In this document: piece by piece, positions 1 to 10,851 of the stretch
Numbering within the stretch: position 1 is the stretch's first letter
Layout of the letters: each line of letters begins with the position of its first letter
Assembly (NCBI RefSeq): GCF_000485595.1
Contig: NW_014579030.1
Coordinates: 1-45,614, forward strand
Reading direction: 5' to 3'
DNA from: Priapulus caudatus
Taxonomy: Eukaryota; Priapulida; Priapulimorpha; Priapulimorphida; Priapulidae
Length of the DNA stretch: 45,614 nt
Notes under the pieces: model-generated
What the model was told of the DNA's origin: nothing
Databases searched by the model: none
What the model saw: only the letters and a program-made list of their open reading frames with translations
Position numbers and translations under genes: made by a program

Positions 1-60
1 ATATATATATATACGTACACCATAATCTTGGAGCAGGAATTCACGCTTGCTAAAATAAGC

Positions 61-224
61 ATTAACTATTAATATATTAATACTTCATATCGTGAATTGC
101 TTAAAAATAACTGATTGCCTGGCATTGTATATACATACAAACATTAACTATTAATATATTAATACTTCATATCATGAATGGCTTAAAAATAGCTGATTGC
201 ATGGCATTGTATATATATAATGCC
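61..224. repeat. Two tandem copies of an 82-bp AT-rich unit
   Basis: The string ATTAACTATTAATATATTAA starts at 61 and again at 143, and the two 82-bp units match closely to about 224. Part of the unit recurs inverted at about 250-277. No coding potential is seen. This looks like a short tandem duplication or the arms of an AT-rich element. Confidence 0.7.
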
Positions 225-1219
225 ATACAGTAAGTTATTTTCTACGTCATTATGATATGAAGTATTAATATTTTAGTAAGCGTGTTACTAAATGTCATGC
301 TAATAATGCTCCTAAAATTCTTTAGCTGAGAATCCAATAGGATATTGTTTAATCACATTGCTTTATTGTAGGTAGTTGGACTGTAAGGAGGAAAGTCAGC
401 AGGCAGGTTTACGTCATTCTTTGACATATTTTATGGTTATTTTATTTTATTTCTTATCTTTTGTCTTGTATCATCACAGACTAACAATATCTTTAGTATA
501 TGGTATCATTGACTCACTGCCGTTCTCTTCTATACATCACAAGAAACCTAGTTGGTGATTGTGGCAGCAAGTAAGATTACGTATGGATGTAGTTGTATAA
601 TGTAGAGCATGAGTTAGATAACTGCATAGGCCATAGGGTATCTGCTATTATTAGGATTACCTGAATGAGAGTTATTATATAGAGTTATATAAGCTATATA
701 TGAGTTCTGCGAGAAGCTATTATCTAGTTTCTTCGTAGATGGAGGATAACAACACTACTCTACGCAGAGCATATAAATCACCAACGTGATAACAAGGTGA
801 TTTATATGCTCTTTATATTGTTCTTAGCTCTGCTCTACGGTTTCACGTATCAATGGTTAACATCGTGCTGCGCCATCTCATTAGTTAATAAGGCAACAAA
901 CACAAGTAAGCAAGACAAAACAGGCGACCGACCACAAATTTGATGAAGGAATGATCCATATTGAATATGCGTAACGCTTGTTGCAAGCACAGAGCGTCCT
1001 GCCTATTGCGCAATCCTTCACTCGAGATGGTAGGCTTAGGGAAATAGAGATGGCCAACCGTAAAATAATACATAAGATATGCAGCATAATAAATCAAGAG
1101 AAAGCTGGCGACCCTTGCTGTCCAGGATTCAAGCGGTTCTTGGACAATCAAATACTGACAAATCTCTGAAGCGTCAATAATTGATATGTAAGTCAGAGCG
1201 CCTCCATTGGAGAGAGGCG
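225..1219. other. Non-coding stretch with one hairpin
   Basis: The sequence is AT-rich and only short open frames with unrecognisable translations are present. The one clear structure is the hairpin at 766-812, listed separately. I see no gene that I can support here. Confidence 0.5.
766..812. repeat. 17-bp perfect hairpin with AGAGCATATAAA arms
   Basis: The arm AGAGCATATAAATCACC (766-782) is followed after 13 nt by its exact reverse complement (796-812). The outer part of the arm, GAGCATATAAA, is also found at the ends of the transposon at 23570-24300. The hairpin may therefore be a shrunken relative of that family. Confidence 0.7.
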
Positions 1220-1267
1220 ATGGCGGAAGCCCAAACATTAGTAGAGAGAGGAGCTTCCATAGTAAAG
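1220..1267 (+). CDS. Possible upstream coding exon (speculative)
   Basis: An ATG with G at -3 and G at +4 opens 16 codons (MAEAQTLVERGASIVK) that end in AAG, followed by a GTAGGT donor in phase 0. The acceptor at 7084 precedes AAA-ATG in the docking-protein frame, so joining the two would extend that protein in frame. Phase agreement occurs by chance one time in three and the residues are not recognisable, so this is only a candidate. The region around 3450-3819 is a rival promoter and first exon. Confidence 0.2.
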
Positions 1268-1366
1268 GTAGGTACGGAAGACCCGGGTTTTAAAGCTGAT
1301 TCTGTTTGTGGCACTGGGCGTCGGGTGTGGTCGACTCTACAGATGCATTATATTATATAATAACGT

Positions 1367-1370
<4 letters not shown>

Positions 1371-1422
<52 letters not shown>
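1371..1422. repeat. (TA)n microsatellite
   Basis: About 52 bp of uninterrupted TA dinucleotides. From 1423 to 1927 there is AT-rich DNA in which I see no gene. Confidence 0.95.
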
Positions 1423-1424
<2 letters not shown>

Positions 1425-1927
1425 TAACTTATATATAGAATAAACCGTTCTATATTATACTCTACGCTTTCGACCATCATTGCTACCAGTGATAGTAACA
1501 AACCTTCCCTGCATATGATTACCCGTACATATTATAGAAGATAAAAACACGAGTACTCATGGGCGCAAATGTCATGGGGACACGGGAGACACGTACGTCC
1601 TCTCATTTTTTGAAGGGTAGGGGACACACTATCAAATGTCCTCCCCCCAGGTTTTTGAACATGCGTGTGCATCTGCATAATTATAAGCCCCTTCTATAAT
1701 ATTATTATTTTGTGCTTGTCTCTACTACACTAAGTGAAAAAAAAATAGAAAGGTAATATATATTTCTGTGGTTTCTGCGAGGTGATCCGAGCTAGGTAAT
1801 CTATCGTTATAATACAATATATATTATATGGTGAAATGTAATAAAACAAATGTACATAAACGAGGTGTACATATAGCATAATGCATTACAACGTAATTTT
1901 AGCCAATTTCTAGCCTGTTTTAATGTC

Positions 1928-2086
1928 GGCTATCAACGTTGAAACAACGTCGGCAACGTTGAAATGTCGACGTTGAAACAACGTTGACATTTCGACGTTG
2001 AATAAAATTGCAAATCCAGACATTTTTCAACGTCGTTTCAACGTTGATTGTCGACGTTGTTTCAACGTTGTTTCAACGTCTTTTGC
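1928..2086. repeat. CAACGTTGAAA repeat cluster, inverted
   Basis: The string CAACGTTGAAAC or its reverse complement GTTTCAACGTTG occurs many times in both orientations, forming potential hairpins, and the cluster ends with TTTTGCCCGCTGGGA. I recall similar ACGTTGAAACAACG palindromic clusters as dispersed repeats in several marine animal genomes. No gene is seen here, and only a short unrecognised frame lies between 2087 and 2757. Confidence 0.75.
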
Positions 2087-2757
2087 CCGCTGGGAGCTAC
2101 TTTATGGCATGTAAACGATACAAACAATAGTTGATACTTGCAATTAAAATGCGCAAAAATGACCCTTTTAGAGATCAAAAATACGAAAAGTTCTTACCGT
2201 GGGAGGGGGAGACCCCCCCACACCCTCCTGCCTCGGTCGCATCGCTCCCTCGCACACTCTTTAACCACGTCTGCCCGACACCTCATTTTTTAAACTGGAT
2301 TTGCGCCCCTGCGAGTACTGAAACACAATTTGTTCTAAATTAACTTGACTGGCGACTTTACTTTAATTTGCGCTCTATCATCTACCCGTGTCGCCATGTG
2401 CTGTGTAGCGGCGTGACTATAGGCCTACGTACGGTTGGTGTCACACGGTGCGGTAACTCGGGGTGTCACCCCCATGGTATGGACCTTCTCCATTACCAGG
2501 CCATACAGAATCCTTAGTAATGTTTTTTGTACTAATGTTACTCGTAAATCGTAATTCCCGTAAAGTAAATTAACATGGAGTTTTAGCCTTGTAGGTATAT
2601 ATATTGATACAGTCCATGTAAGCCGGGCTTACGAAAAATGGTTTTGTTATTATAACTAACTACAGGAATATTTTTTTTTATAAAAAATTAACATTTCTGC
2701 TGAAACACTGCATAATAATAATTTTATAGACAGTCATTTTGGCGTTACGCCCTCTGA

Positions 2758-2850
2758 TGGTGTCACCAGGTGCGTCCAGGTGGTGTCAGGTGGTCCTGGT
2801 GGTCCAGGTGGTCACGTGGTGTCACCAGGTGCGTTCCGCGCGCATCTCTC
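2758..2850. repeat. GGTGGTCC-type low-complexity repeat
   Basis: TGGTGTCACCAGGTGCGT appears near 2758 and again near 2816 (about 58 bp apart), with degenerate AGGTGGTCCTGGTGG between. Short frames through it are repeat artefacts. Confidence 0.7.
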
Positions 2851-2897
2851 GCACCCCATTGTGACGCCACTGGTGCTGTGGGAGCAGGCGACTGCAT

Positions 2898-3089
2898 CAC
2901 AGGCACTTGAAGCGTTTCAATAAAATATAATGCTAAATAAATACGAAATCTATTTACTACCAAATTCTTAATGTTTCTATACTCTCTTTCACCTATTATT
3001 GCCAACAGTTTCCTGTAAATTACGTCCAAATCCTATATGTGCAACAAACACTAGCATTATATTTTATTGAAACGCTTGAAGTGCCTGTA
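2898..3089. mobile_element. hAT-like MITE with 8-bp target duplication GACTGCAT
   Basis: The ends are inverted repeats of about 32 bp (CACAGGCACTTGAAGCG on the left, its near complement ending GCCTGTA on the right). The element is flanked on both sides by GACTGCAT (2890-2897 and 3090-3097). An 8-bp target site duplication and YACAGG-type ends fit the hAT superfamily. The 192-bp element has no coding capacity. Related copies lie at 3963-4331, 30266-30801, 31305-31725 and as fragments elsewhere in the window. Confidence 0.85.
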
Positions 3090-3449
3090 GACTGCATGGC
3101 CGGGATGGCCATGCACCCACAAACATTTCGTCAGGTTTTGGGGAATATCTACAAGCACTCTTCATTTTTGCATGGTTTTGTCGGTTCGTCGATCTATGTG
3201 TAAATACAGCCTTTTGATCATAACGTTGCATGGCTATATAATAAATGACATGCATGATCCGCTCTAGATCATCGTGTTATTATGTATATCTGAAAATGTA
3301 GCACGCACCACGTGTGACCAGGAATATCGCCTATCAAGTTATTTCCACGGGGCTAGACGCCGCATATTCCAGCTATTATACGACTGAACTGATGCGGATA
3401 ACTAAACACGGCGCTCTGAATAGCGCGTCGGCCCCGCGTTATTACCGTA

Positions 3450-3467
3450 ATCCCACAATGCATTGCA
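3450..3467 (+). promoter_or_regulatory. Staf/ZNF143-type promoter site
   Basis: The 18-mer ATCCCACAATGCATTGCA fits the Staf/ZNF143 consensus YWCCCRNMATSCMYYRCR at 17 of 18 positions as I recall it. It sits just downstream of a GC-rich patch (GCGCGTCGGCCCCGCG), and CACTTCCG, an ETS-like site, follows near 3526. Such sites usually lie shortly upstream of a start of transcription. The nearest plus-strand gene is the docking-protein gene, so this may be its promoter. Direct motif match; function inferred. Confidence 0.55.
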
Positions 3468-3819
3468 GGCTACGGACTGTGCTTTGGACTGTGCTGCGCA
3501 CATCCACAGGTGTGTAAAGTAAAAGTCACTTCCGCAAACTGACTACACACGGTTGTTGTTTTCAGTTGTACGGTCAGACGTGTTCGTCGTGGTGTGTAGT
3601 TGAAATCACTAAATTGAAGTGGAAGCAGAGAAATCAAAATAAAATTTAACTTGATTACAAAGCAAACAAATCAGGCACTGAGTCTCAGTCTGAGGCAGTA
3701 GCCTACGGAGTACCACATCACTATCTATGCAGAAGTTGACTGGAAGGCGAAAGGAATTTTTGTGCTAAAGATAATGGATTGCTGGAACATCACTCAGAGG
3801 TTGGAGTAATCAATCTGAG
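3468..3819 (+). other. Possible 5' untranslated exon of the docking-protein gene
   Basis: This stretch lies between the Staf-type site and a donor-like CTGAG|GTAGGT at 3819/3820. It contains two short upstream reading frames (14 and 11 codons, the second starting at 3774) and no long frame. The first assured coding exon at 7085 has a strong acceptor, so an upstream untranslated exon must exist. This is one candidate; transcript data are lacking. Confidence 0.3.
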
Positions 3820-3962
3820 GTAGGTCAAGCTCAGAGGTAGGTAGGTGAATTATTTATCCGTCACACAGGTTTCACCGTTCTACACTAGTAACTACACTAG
3901 TAACTTTATCACTAGGTAGTGTAGACGTTCTTTTCGCCACGGGCACGGGTTACTGTTAGAGG

Positions 3963-4331
3963 CACATACCGGCCCCCACTTGGAACGTTTCAATGATACT
4001 CATAAATAAACACGAAATGTACCCGTATTTACTGTACCAGTCTTGTTTCTTTTGACTCTACTCTTTGTCGCCTAGTATTATTACTGATATTTTTTATGTA
4101 AATCACTAAATGTCGTTCAAATGCTCTGCAACACACAAGTAGACCCCACGCACGCGGCTGTGCACAAACAACAATAATATTATATATCCTACAGTTTCTA
4201 ATTACGGCATTTGCAGGAAATTATCAGTATAGGCGAAATTAAGAGAGTAAAGAAACAGACTTTTGGTAGTAAATACATTTCGTGTTTTATTTACCATCAT
4301 TTTATTATTGAAACGTTCCAAGCACCCGTTT
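3963..4331. mobile_element. hAT-like MITE related to 2898-3089
   Basis: Inverted ends CACTTGGAACGTTTCAAT and ATTGAAACGTTCCAAG enclose sub-terminal sequence that is also shared with 30266-30801 (the AAATGxCGTTCAAATGCxC block and the TTTGTGC/GCACAAAC block). TTAGAGG flanks both sides (3956-3962, 4332-4338), 7 identical bases of a probable 8-bp duplication. Non-coding. Confidence 0.7.
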
Positions 4332-4466
4332 TTAGAGGACTCCAAGTTCAAACTCAGTAGCATTACGCAGATGCATGCATATGTAATGCATATGATGATG
4401 ATGTCCAGTGATAATGTCCAATGATAATGACATGATGATGTCCAATGACAATGCATATTAATATTA

Positions 4467-5293
4467 TCAAGAGCTAATAATACCTAGAGTGTACAACGGA
4501 AAAACGGGAAAATAGTGCTATTTCACGACTACATTATTCTACTTTGCCTGCAAGTCTAGAATAATTTCATGGTATTGCATTAAGCAGAATTCTTTGCTCT
4601 CTAAAACAAGACAACCGCTTGTCAATACGATACTCCTAAGGCGGATATCGGGCTGCCTAAACCTGCCCTCCGCACATGCCAAAACGGCGCGCCTCGATGC
4701 ACTTCTGGCAGCATCCTACACGCGGGTAAGCGATTTTGGCTATCCGGTTTCGCCGTCACGGACTTGGAGGCGTGATAATTGATTGTCATATGCCGGCAAA
4801 TTTGGTAGCTGTTACTACTTAGTAGCTGAGCTGGGCGGTTGTAAAACTTGATGGAGGGCCGGCTGCCTATCATGACGGCCGTTAGCGCGTGCTAGGAAAG
4901 ATAATTGGGAAGATAAGGGCATAGGCGATGCCCCGCGACATGTCACCTATGATAAGCCGAGCACCGTCCATTGCATAATATTTATCGCGGAAAAAACCGA
5001 ACTTATCATGAAAGGCAAACGCTTAGCCGCGTGTAGGATGCTGGCAGAATGGATTCCGAGGGCGGGGCGTTGTCATGTGGGAAGGGGAGGTTTAGGAAGC
5101 GCGATATCTCCGGCCGTAGGGATATCGTATTGACAACGCGGTTGTCGTTGTTTAGAGAGCCAAAGATTCTGCCTTAATGGGCAATACATGAATTATCTAG
5201 ACTCGTCAGGCAAAAGTAGAATAATGTAGTCGTGAAATAGCGCACTATTTTCCCGTTTTTCCGTTGTACACTCTAGGTATTATTAGCTCTTGA
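4467..5293. mobile_element. 827-bp foldback transposon, TCAAGAGC ends, TSD TATTA
   Basis: The left end TCAAGAGCTAATAATACC is repeated inverted at the right (ends at 5293), with matching arms of more than 200 bp on each side, including the GTGTACAACGG block and the CGACTACATTATTCTAC block. The direct repeat TATTA flanks it (4462-4466 and 5294-5298). No transposase frame is present. Superfamily is not assigned. Confidence 0.85.
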
Positions 5294-5343
5294 TATTATT
5301 ATGCATGCGTACGTATACTGCACACATGTATTACGGTCCATTA

Positions 5344-5399
5344 TATCAGGAATAGATAATAGGGTCCCCTAATAGATTTCCTATTATCTACTCCTGATA
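5344..5399. repeat. 56-bp palindromic micro-element
   Basis: TATCAGGAATAGATAATAGG is followed after 16 nt by CCTATTATCTACTCCTGATA, a near-perfect inverted repeat. Similar palindromes with CAGGAGTAAGATAAT arms occur at 33171-33230 and 36063-36104. Confidence 0.8.
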
Positions 5400-5608
5400 A
5401 CCTGATTATATATTACGCTTTGCTCCTGTGGCAAAGCGAAGGGCATGCAACACCGTATACGGGTAGAACTATGTATATTGCTATATATAACTTAGTTATA
5501 GTTATATTGTGCACGTGCTTTTTAATTTGTTCACAAATGCGAGAGTCATATACATAGCTATACATACACTTATCAGGAGTGTAGATATACGTAGATATCA
5601 CTATATTA

Positions 5609-5860
5609 TCAAGAGCTAATAAATACTATTCAGGGTTCTCCAAGCTTTTTCATTATAGCATGGCGGGGCTGCCTTTACGGTCCTAGTTTTAGCATTTTTT
5701 TAGGCTTAATTTTTACGCCCATGGCGGCTATGATATTTAGAGTGGGCGGTGGGCATTTTATGAATGGCGGGAGCTCGACGATAGCCTGGCGGGTCGCCAG
5801 GGTATAAGTGCTCTTGGAGAACCCTGCTATTAGCTATAATATTTATTCATTAGCTCTTGA
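5609..5860. mobile_element. TCAAGAGC-family mini-element, interrupted by a nested insertion
   Basis: It starts TCAAGAGCTAATAAATACTATT and ends ATTTATTCATTAGCTCTTGA, with TATTA on each side (5604-5608 and 5861-5865). Removal of the nested element at 5631-5826 and one CTATT copy leaves a palindrome of about 51 bp. The right TATTA is shared with the next element, which begins at 5866. Confidence 0.8.
5631..5826. mobile_element. Nested MITE, CAGGGTTCTCC ends, TSD CTATT
   Basis: The 196-bp element has inverted ends CAGGGTTCTCCAAG and CTTGGAGAACCCTG and is flanked by CTATT (5626-5630 and 5827-5831). A second member lies at 19076-19392, also with a 5-bp duplication. The CAGGG ends resemble hAT elements; some hAT lineages are reported to make 5-bp duplications. 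Non-coding. Confidence 0.8.
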
Positions 5861-5865
5861 TATTA

Positions 5866-6674
5866 TCAAGAGCGTATAAAGAAGGAGAGCGTACAACGGT
5901 AAAATGCTGAAACCATGTTTGGCAGGTATTAGTCGAATTAATAAATTTTTCCCGTTTATTTTGAGGCGATTCTTTGTAAGTAATATTGATCAGCTGTCCT
6001 ACTTGTTAATATAAAAGCAAACGCATGTCCCTGACGATGCCTCTACGCTGAGATAATGAGGCGTGACAAATCTGGTATTTTCGCCGAAAAACTGACTCGA
6101 GATTAGCTTTTACTGGGGCGACTGTCTCTCGTTTTGTGCACTGTATGTTGCTTCCGGTCGGCCGAGCTGTGTAGCGCTGACTCGATACGTTATTGACTAG
6201 CAGGTGCATGTGACTACATGCCGCAGGCGTAAGGGGCGGCGGTCATCACCATGGCGATAAAAGTAACGAAACGTTTTTGTGGAGTTACTGGAAATGCGAA
6301 AGAAAGACTCGTAGAAAGGAAAGAATAAATTCATGGTCAATGAATGACGGAAACAGGCTAGGTTTCCCGATAGCTATCGCCAGAAGCGAGGAGTACAGTT
6401 GCAGCCACTGACGGTATCTGGCGAGTCGGTTTCGGCTTAAATACCAGATTTTCACCCTGCATTATCTGCAGCGTAGAGGCATCGTAGGGACCAAGCGGTT
6501 TGTTTTTATATAGTTAGCAATGTAGGACAGCTGATGCAATAATACCACAAAGAATCGTCAAAAATAAACGCGAGGGGGCAAAGTTTATTTTTAAATATTG
6601 CGACTAATACTTGTGCAGGCATGGGTTCTAGCATTTTCACCGTTGTACGGCTCTCCTTCTTATATACGCTCTGA
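5866..6674. mobile_element. 809-bp foldback transposon, TCAAGAGC family, TSD TATTA
   Basis: The left arm begins TCAAGAGCGTATAAAGAAGG and the right end is its imperfect inverse ending GCTCTGA at 6674. TATTA flanks both sides (5861-5865, 6675-6679). It is a close relative of the copy at 23570-24300 but has many extra single bases relative to it. No transposase is encoded. From 6680 to 6911 there is only AT-rich DNA. Confidence 0.85.
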
Positions 6675-6911
6675 TATTATGACACTCTGATTCTAATTAT
6701 TAATATTATCCTTACAAATTATCTTACAAATATTACTTAACAATTACAAAATTAATTTACAAAAATTAATGTACAGATTATTATTAAATTTTATCTTACA
6801 AATTTGCCTTATATTAACTCCTTGATATTTATGGAATCATTCATATTACTTACGAAATATAATTAATTATACATCACATGTTGTTTGTCTCTCACTTTTA
6901 AATGTATCTCC

Positions 6912-6964
6912 TCTTCTCTCTCTGCTCTCTCCTCGCTTCTCTCTCTCTCTCTCTCTCTCTCTCT

Positions 6965-7053
<89 letters not shown>
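6912..7053. repeat. (CT)n microsatellite next to a splice acceptor
   Basis: About 140 bp of almost pure CT on the plus strand ends roughly 30 bp before the acceptor TTTTTCTTCAG at 7074-7084. On the transcribed strand it forms an exceptionally long pyrimidine tract ahead of the first assured coding exon of the docking-protein gene. Confidence 0.95.
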
Positions 7054-7055
<2 letters not shown>

Positions 7056-7087
7056 ATATATATGGTATACTTGTTTTTCTTCAGAAA

Positions 7088-10000
7088 ATGAGTATGATAG
7101 CAGATGAGTTACCAGTAAAGTCTGGCTTCCTGTATAGCCCCCAGCATAGAATCACAGGTATTTTAAAGGTAAGTGCTGTAACATCTAATGATGTAGAAAT
7201 AGTTCCCAAATTGAATACACACCACAGCATTCACATTTCACCACATCACAGCTGACAAGTGCCATGGTTCCTCTCATTACTTACTGTAGTGTAAGTTGGT
7301 TGAATGATGTGCACTTGTGAATATAAACAGTGGCTGCCAGGCTACCTTAGTTGCTTTCATTCCCGTTACATGAATTCCAATTCTTATGTCTTGTACATTG
7401 CCCCCTGTCCTACTTAAAAAAGTGTTGCTGTGGGGCCTTTCTATAACAGAAATGTAGGCCTATGGCTTCATGCTCTGCCAAGTGGTGTCACTACCCTAAA
7501 CCATCTGATTAAACCTGCAGTAACATTTGCCTCGCCAGGGTTCGTATAGGTCCTGGAAAACTGGGAAAGTCTCTTTACATTTTAAGTCATGTCATTGTTC
7601 TAGAAATTGCTATAAAATTGGGTGTTATTATTTTTTGGTTCTAGAAAATATTAATAATATGTCTATCTTGTCTAGGATGCATTAACATTTTCTTTATGCA
7701 AATAAATGTTTGTTTGTTAATCGTTGGTTGGGAAGCACATGGCACAAAGATTGTGTCAGGGTAAGATCTCATGGTCATGGTAAAATAGAAATGGAAAACC
7801 AGAAAAAAGCTTTGCCTCAGGTGTATGAACCTGCTTGCCCTAAAAAAGTAAAACTATTTTCCTGACAGCAGTAATCAGTGCTGTAATGGGAGCTTTACTA
7901 ATCGATTACAATAACTAATATTGAAAGTGAGAATATTATGAGAAGGTCTATATTATGACACTCCTGCAGCTATTAGGTATCATAATCAGTAAGTGCGGCG
8001 ATGTCTCGTAGTGTATCATTGTTGTATGTATTTTGGGAAGCAATTTTGTAGCGTAATTACAGTTTACTCTAACTAGAGTGTTACTAATGATACGGGGTAT
8101 GGTGGTACTCTGAATAACCTATTTATTATTGTATCGTGTTTATTTCTTGTTTATTTTGCCATAAATAAAACTGCATATATATATACGTGTCTCTAATACA
8201 AGCGCGTGTGTTATGAGAGTTTACTTCGTAAATGCGCTCGTGTGTGAATATTGGCCACTTTGTGTACTGTAGCGAACATGGATGAAACGATACTATGGAC
8301 TATTCGTGGCGAGCGACCATGGACGTCCGAGGCTCGAATATTCCGATTCGGAGGATCAGTTCTACGGAAGCCCGACGACACGGAAGCTGATTCCACTCGC
8401 GGATTGCGTGAAGGTCGTCGAGGTGCCACACAAGACGCAGGAGTTTGTGTTTGAGATTGCCACAGGTGCTAAGGTGCACCAGTTCTCGACGGAGAACATG
8501 CGGGAACTCAGGTCGTGGCTCCCCAGACTGCAGAAGGTATGTGTAGGGATGCGGCAGGCATGCAGGTGGTGTGCAGTGTAAATGATTGCAGTCCTAGACG
8601 TGATGCGGCCATGATGCCGAGGTGCGCCGAGGATTGACACTTTGTGTCTTCCAATCACAGCCTACGCCGCACCCGTGTTGATATATTTTTAAGGCAGGAC
8701 CCATATTAGTACCAAATCGCCGATCTCACGAATTAGGGCATTCTGCTAGGCTAGAACGGTTTCCTACGATAGAGTTTGGCACAAAAACGAAAATATAAAC
8801 GAAATGAAAACGAAATAAAAACGAAATAACACGCTGTTTGGCGCACTGCGCTATGTCCTGTTGCATTTTTGCATCTCCGTAATCAGAATAAGCCTCGCCT
8901 TCTTCGTTGATGGACTGAATGGGGCATCAACGACGTGACCCGTTACTGTGTGTAGCTGTTTGGCGAGACTGTTTGCTTTTCGTAAATAATGAAAGGCCCG
9001 GCCGATGCATTTTGCATCGAAGTGGAAAAATTCGGCATTTTTACCCGCTTTCGGAAGTGAACGAGTATTCATTGAACATTGAAGTTTTTCTTGAAATTCA
9101 AGAATTCCGAAAATCTCTGACCGCGCTACTCGATTGTTTTAGCCAATGAACGTAGCTGTGTGTGTGACGTCTTGCCAGCGCGCTTTATGCTTGGCTTAGC
9201 GGGCCTCGAAATGCATATCGGAGGCAGGCACCTCGCAACACGCCTGTTTGTTTACATATATAGCTTTGTGACATCAGGATGGGCGGTGTCGGGAGTTCTG
9301 CGATGATAACCTCGTAATTTCTTAGAATTTCTCAAGGTGCGTGGAACATTTTACCAATTTAGTGGTGTCAGTTAGTTATGGATATGTCACAGTAAGTACT
9401 AACCGTATATGTTTCACATACGTTCACCTATTTTGCACACAGGCAGTGGATCATTGCAAAACATTGTGTGAATATTTATTTTTATTGAGACGTTCCAAGT
9501 GCCTGTGCTTTTAACAGTCTTGTACGTCAATGCACGTGCGTCAAGCGCCACAAACTCAACACAATTTCATCTCTGTTATTGTTTACGCCTGAATGCGTGA
9601 TTGATCAGGGAGGGGTGCATGTAAGAGGGAGACATTTTCTTTTGGGTTCCGAAAAACACAATTCCACTTGACAATTTCATGGGCCATTTCAATTGGAAGC
9701 TTTGCATAATGTACCCCCAAAAAGCCCTTTGACTGACTAGTCAAAAAATTGAAAGGTGTGTATATTGCTCTTATTTAGCCGCCGATAATTCTTATTTAGA
9801 ACAAAGTCTTCATTGTTATCTTCTAAAACTACAGACCATCCGCTGACCGCTGTGGAGACGTGCGCCGGGCCTCGAATTTGGCGCATGTCTCCACTGCGGA
9901 CAGCACTTCATACTTGAACATCCCCGCGGTCGCGTTCGCATATGATATCCCGCGGAACTGCGCGTCTCATCTGCGCGCAACGCTCAGGATCCACAGCAAA

Positions 10001-10787
10001 ACTGTGCCACGCAATCTTGTATCATGTCTCTCTGGAACGTAGTAATTACTAGGAGACTGCTATCTTTGTAGAGCTGTAAATGAGCACATGCATATATAGG
10101 TTATTGTAGTACTTGTTTGCGTTGCGAGAGTTGATTGCAGGATAGACGCACTAAAATTGGTACACTTATAGTCAGTATTATTATGAACAAATATGTTGAA
10201 TCAATTCATTATTTAGTTCAATGTATACCACTTCATGGTATTAGCTATATACCAGTTTATAGGTATGGTGTCAGTATTCTTTCCGGATTTCATCCGTAAA
10301 TGATGATAAATAGTCACACCTATTTTGTTTTATTGTAGTCTAGAAGACACAATGTTTCTCTATCTGGGCACAGTACATGTAGTTTCACATGAAGCCATTT
10401 GTCACTCCAGATAATCTTCATTGCTTGTCACAGAGATTGGCAATATACTAAAAAATTATTCTGTAGTGTGTCGACTCTTCTGATGAGTGGTATGACCGAC
10501 ACTATCTCACATGTCTAATATTATCACTGGCAGTTAAAAACTTTGCCAATCACTGCAGCAAGCAACAAAAATTGTTTAGTGTGGTGTGGGCTTAAACCCA
10601 ACGAATAGCCCTCCCCACGATGCCACTTATTTTTATTCACGCTTACCATATACCTTAACCATATATACATTCAGGTGCTGTTTGGAAGCAGTTGGTACTC
10701 GACCGATTACAGTGATGATTTTGATCAAGGGGATGATGACAGTGACTCTCTTGAATTCATTTCCAAAGATTTATTCTCAGGTAAGTG

Positions 10788-10851
<64 letters not shown>

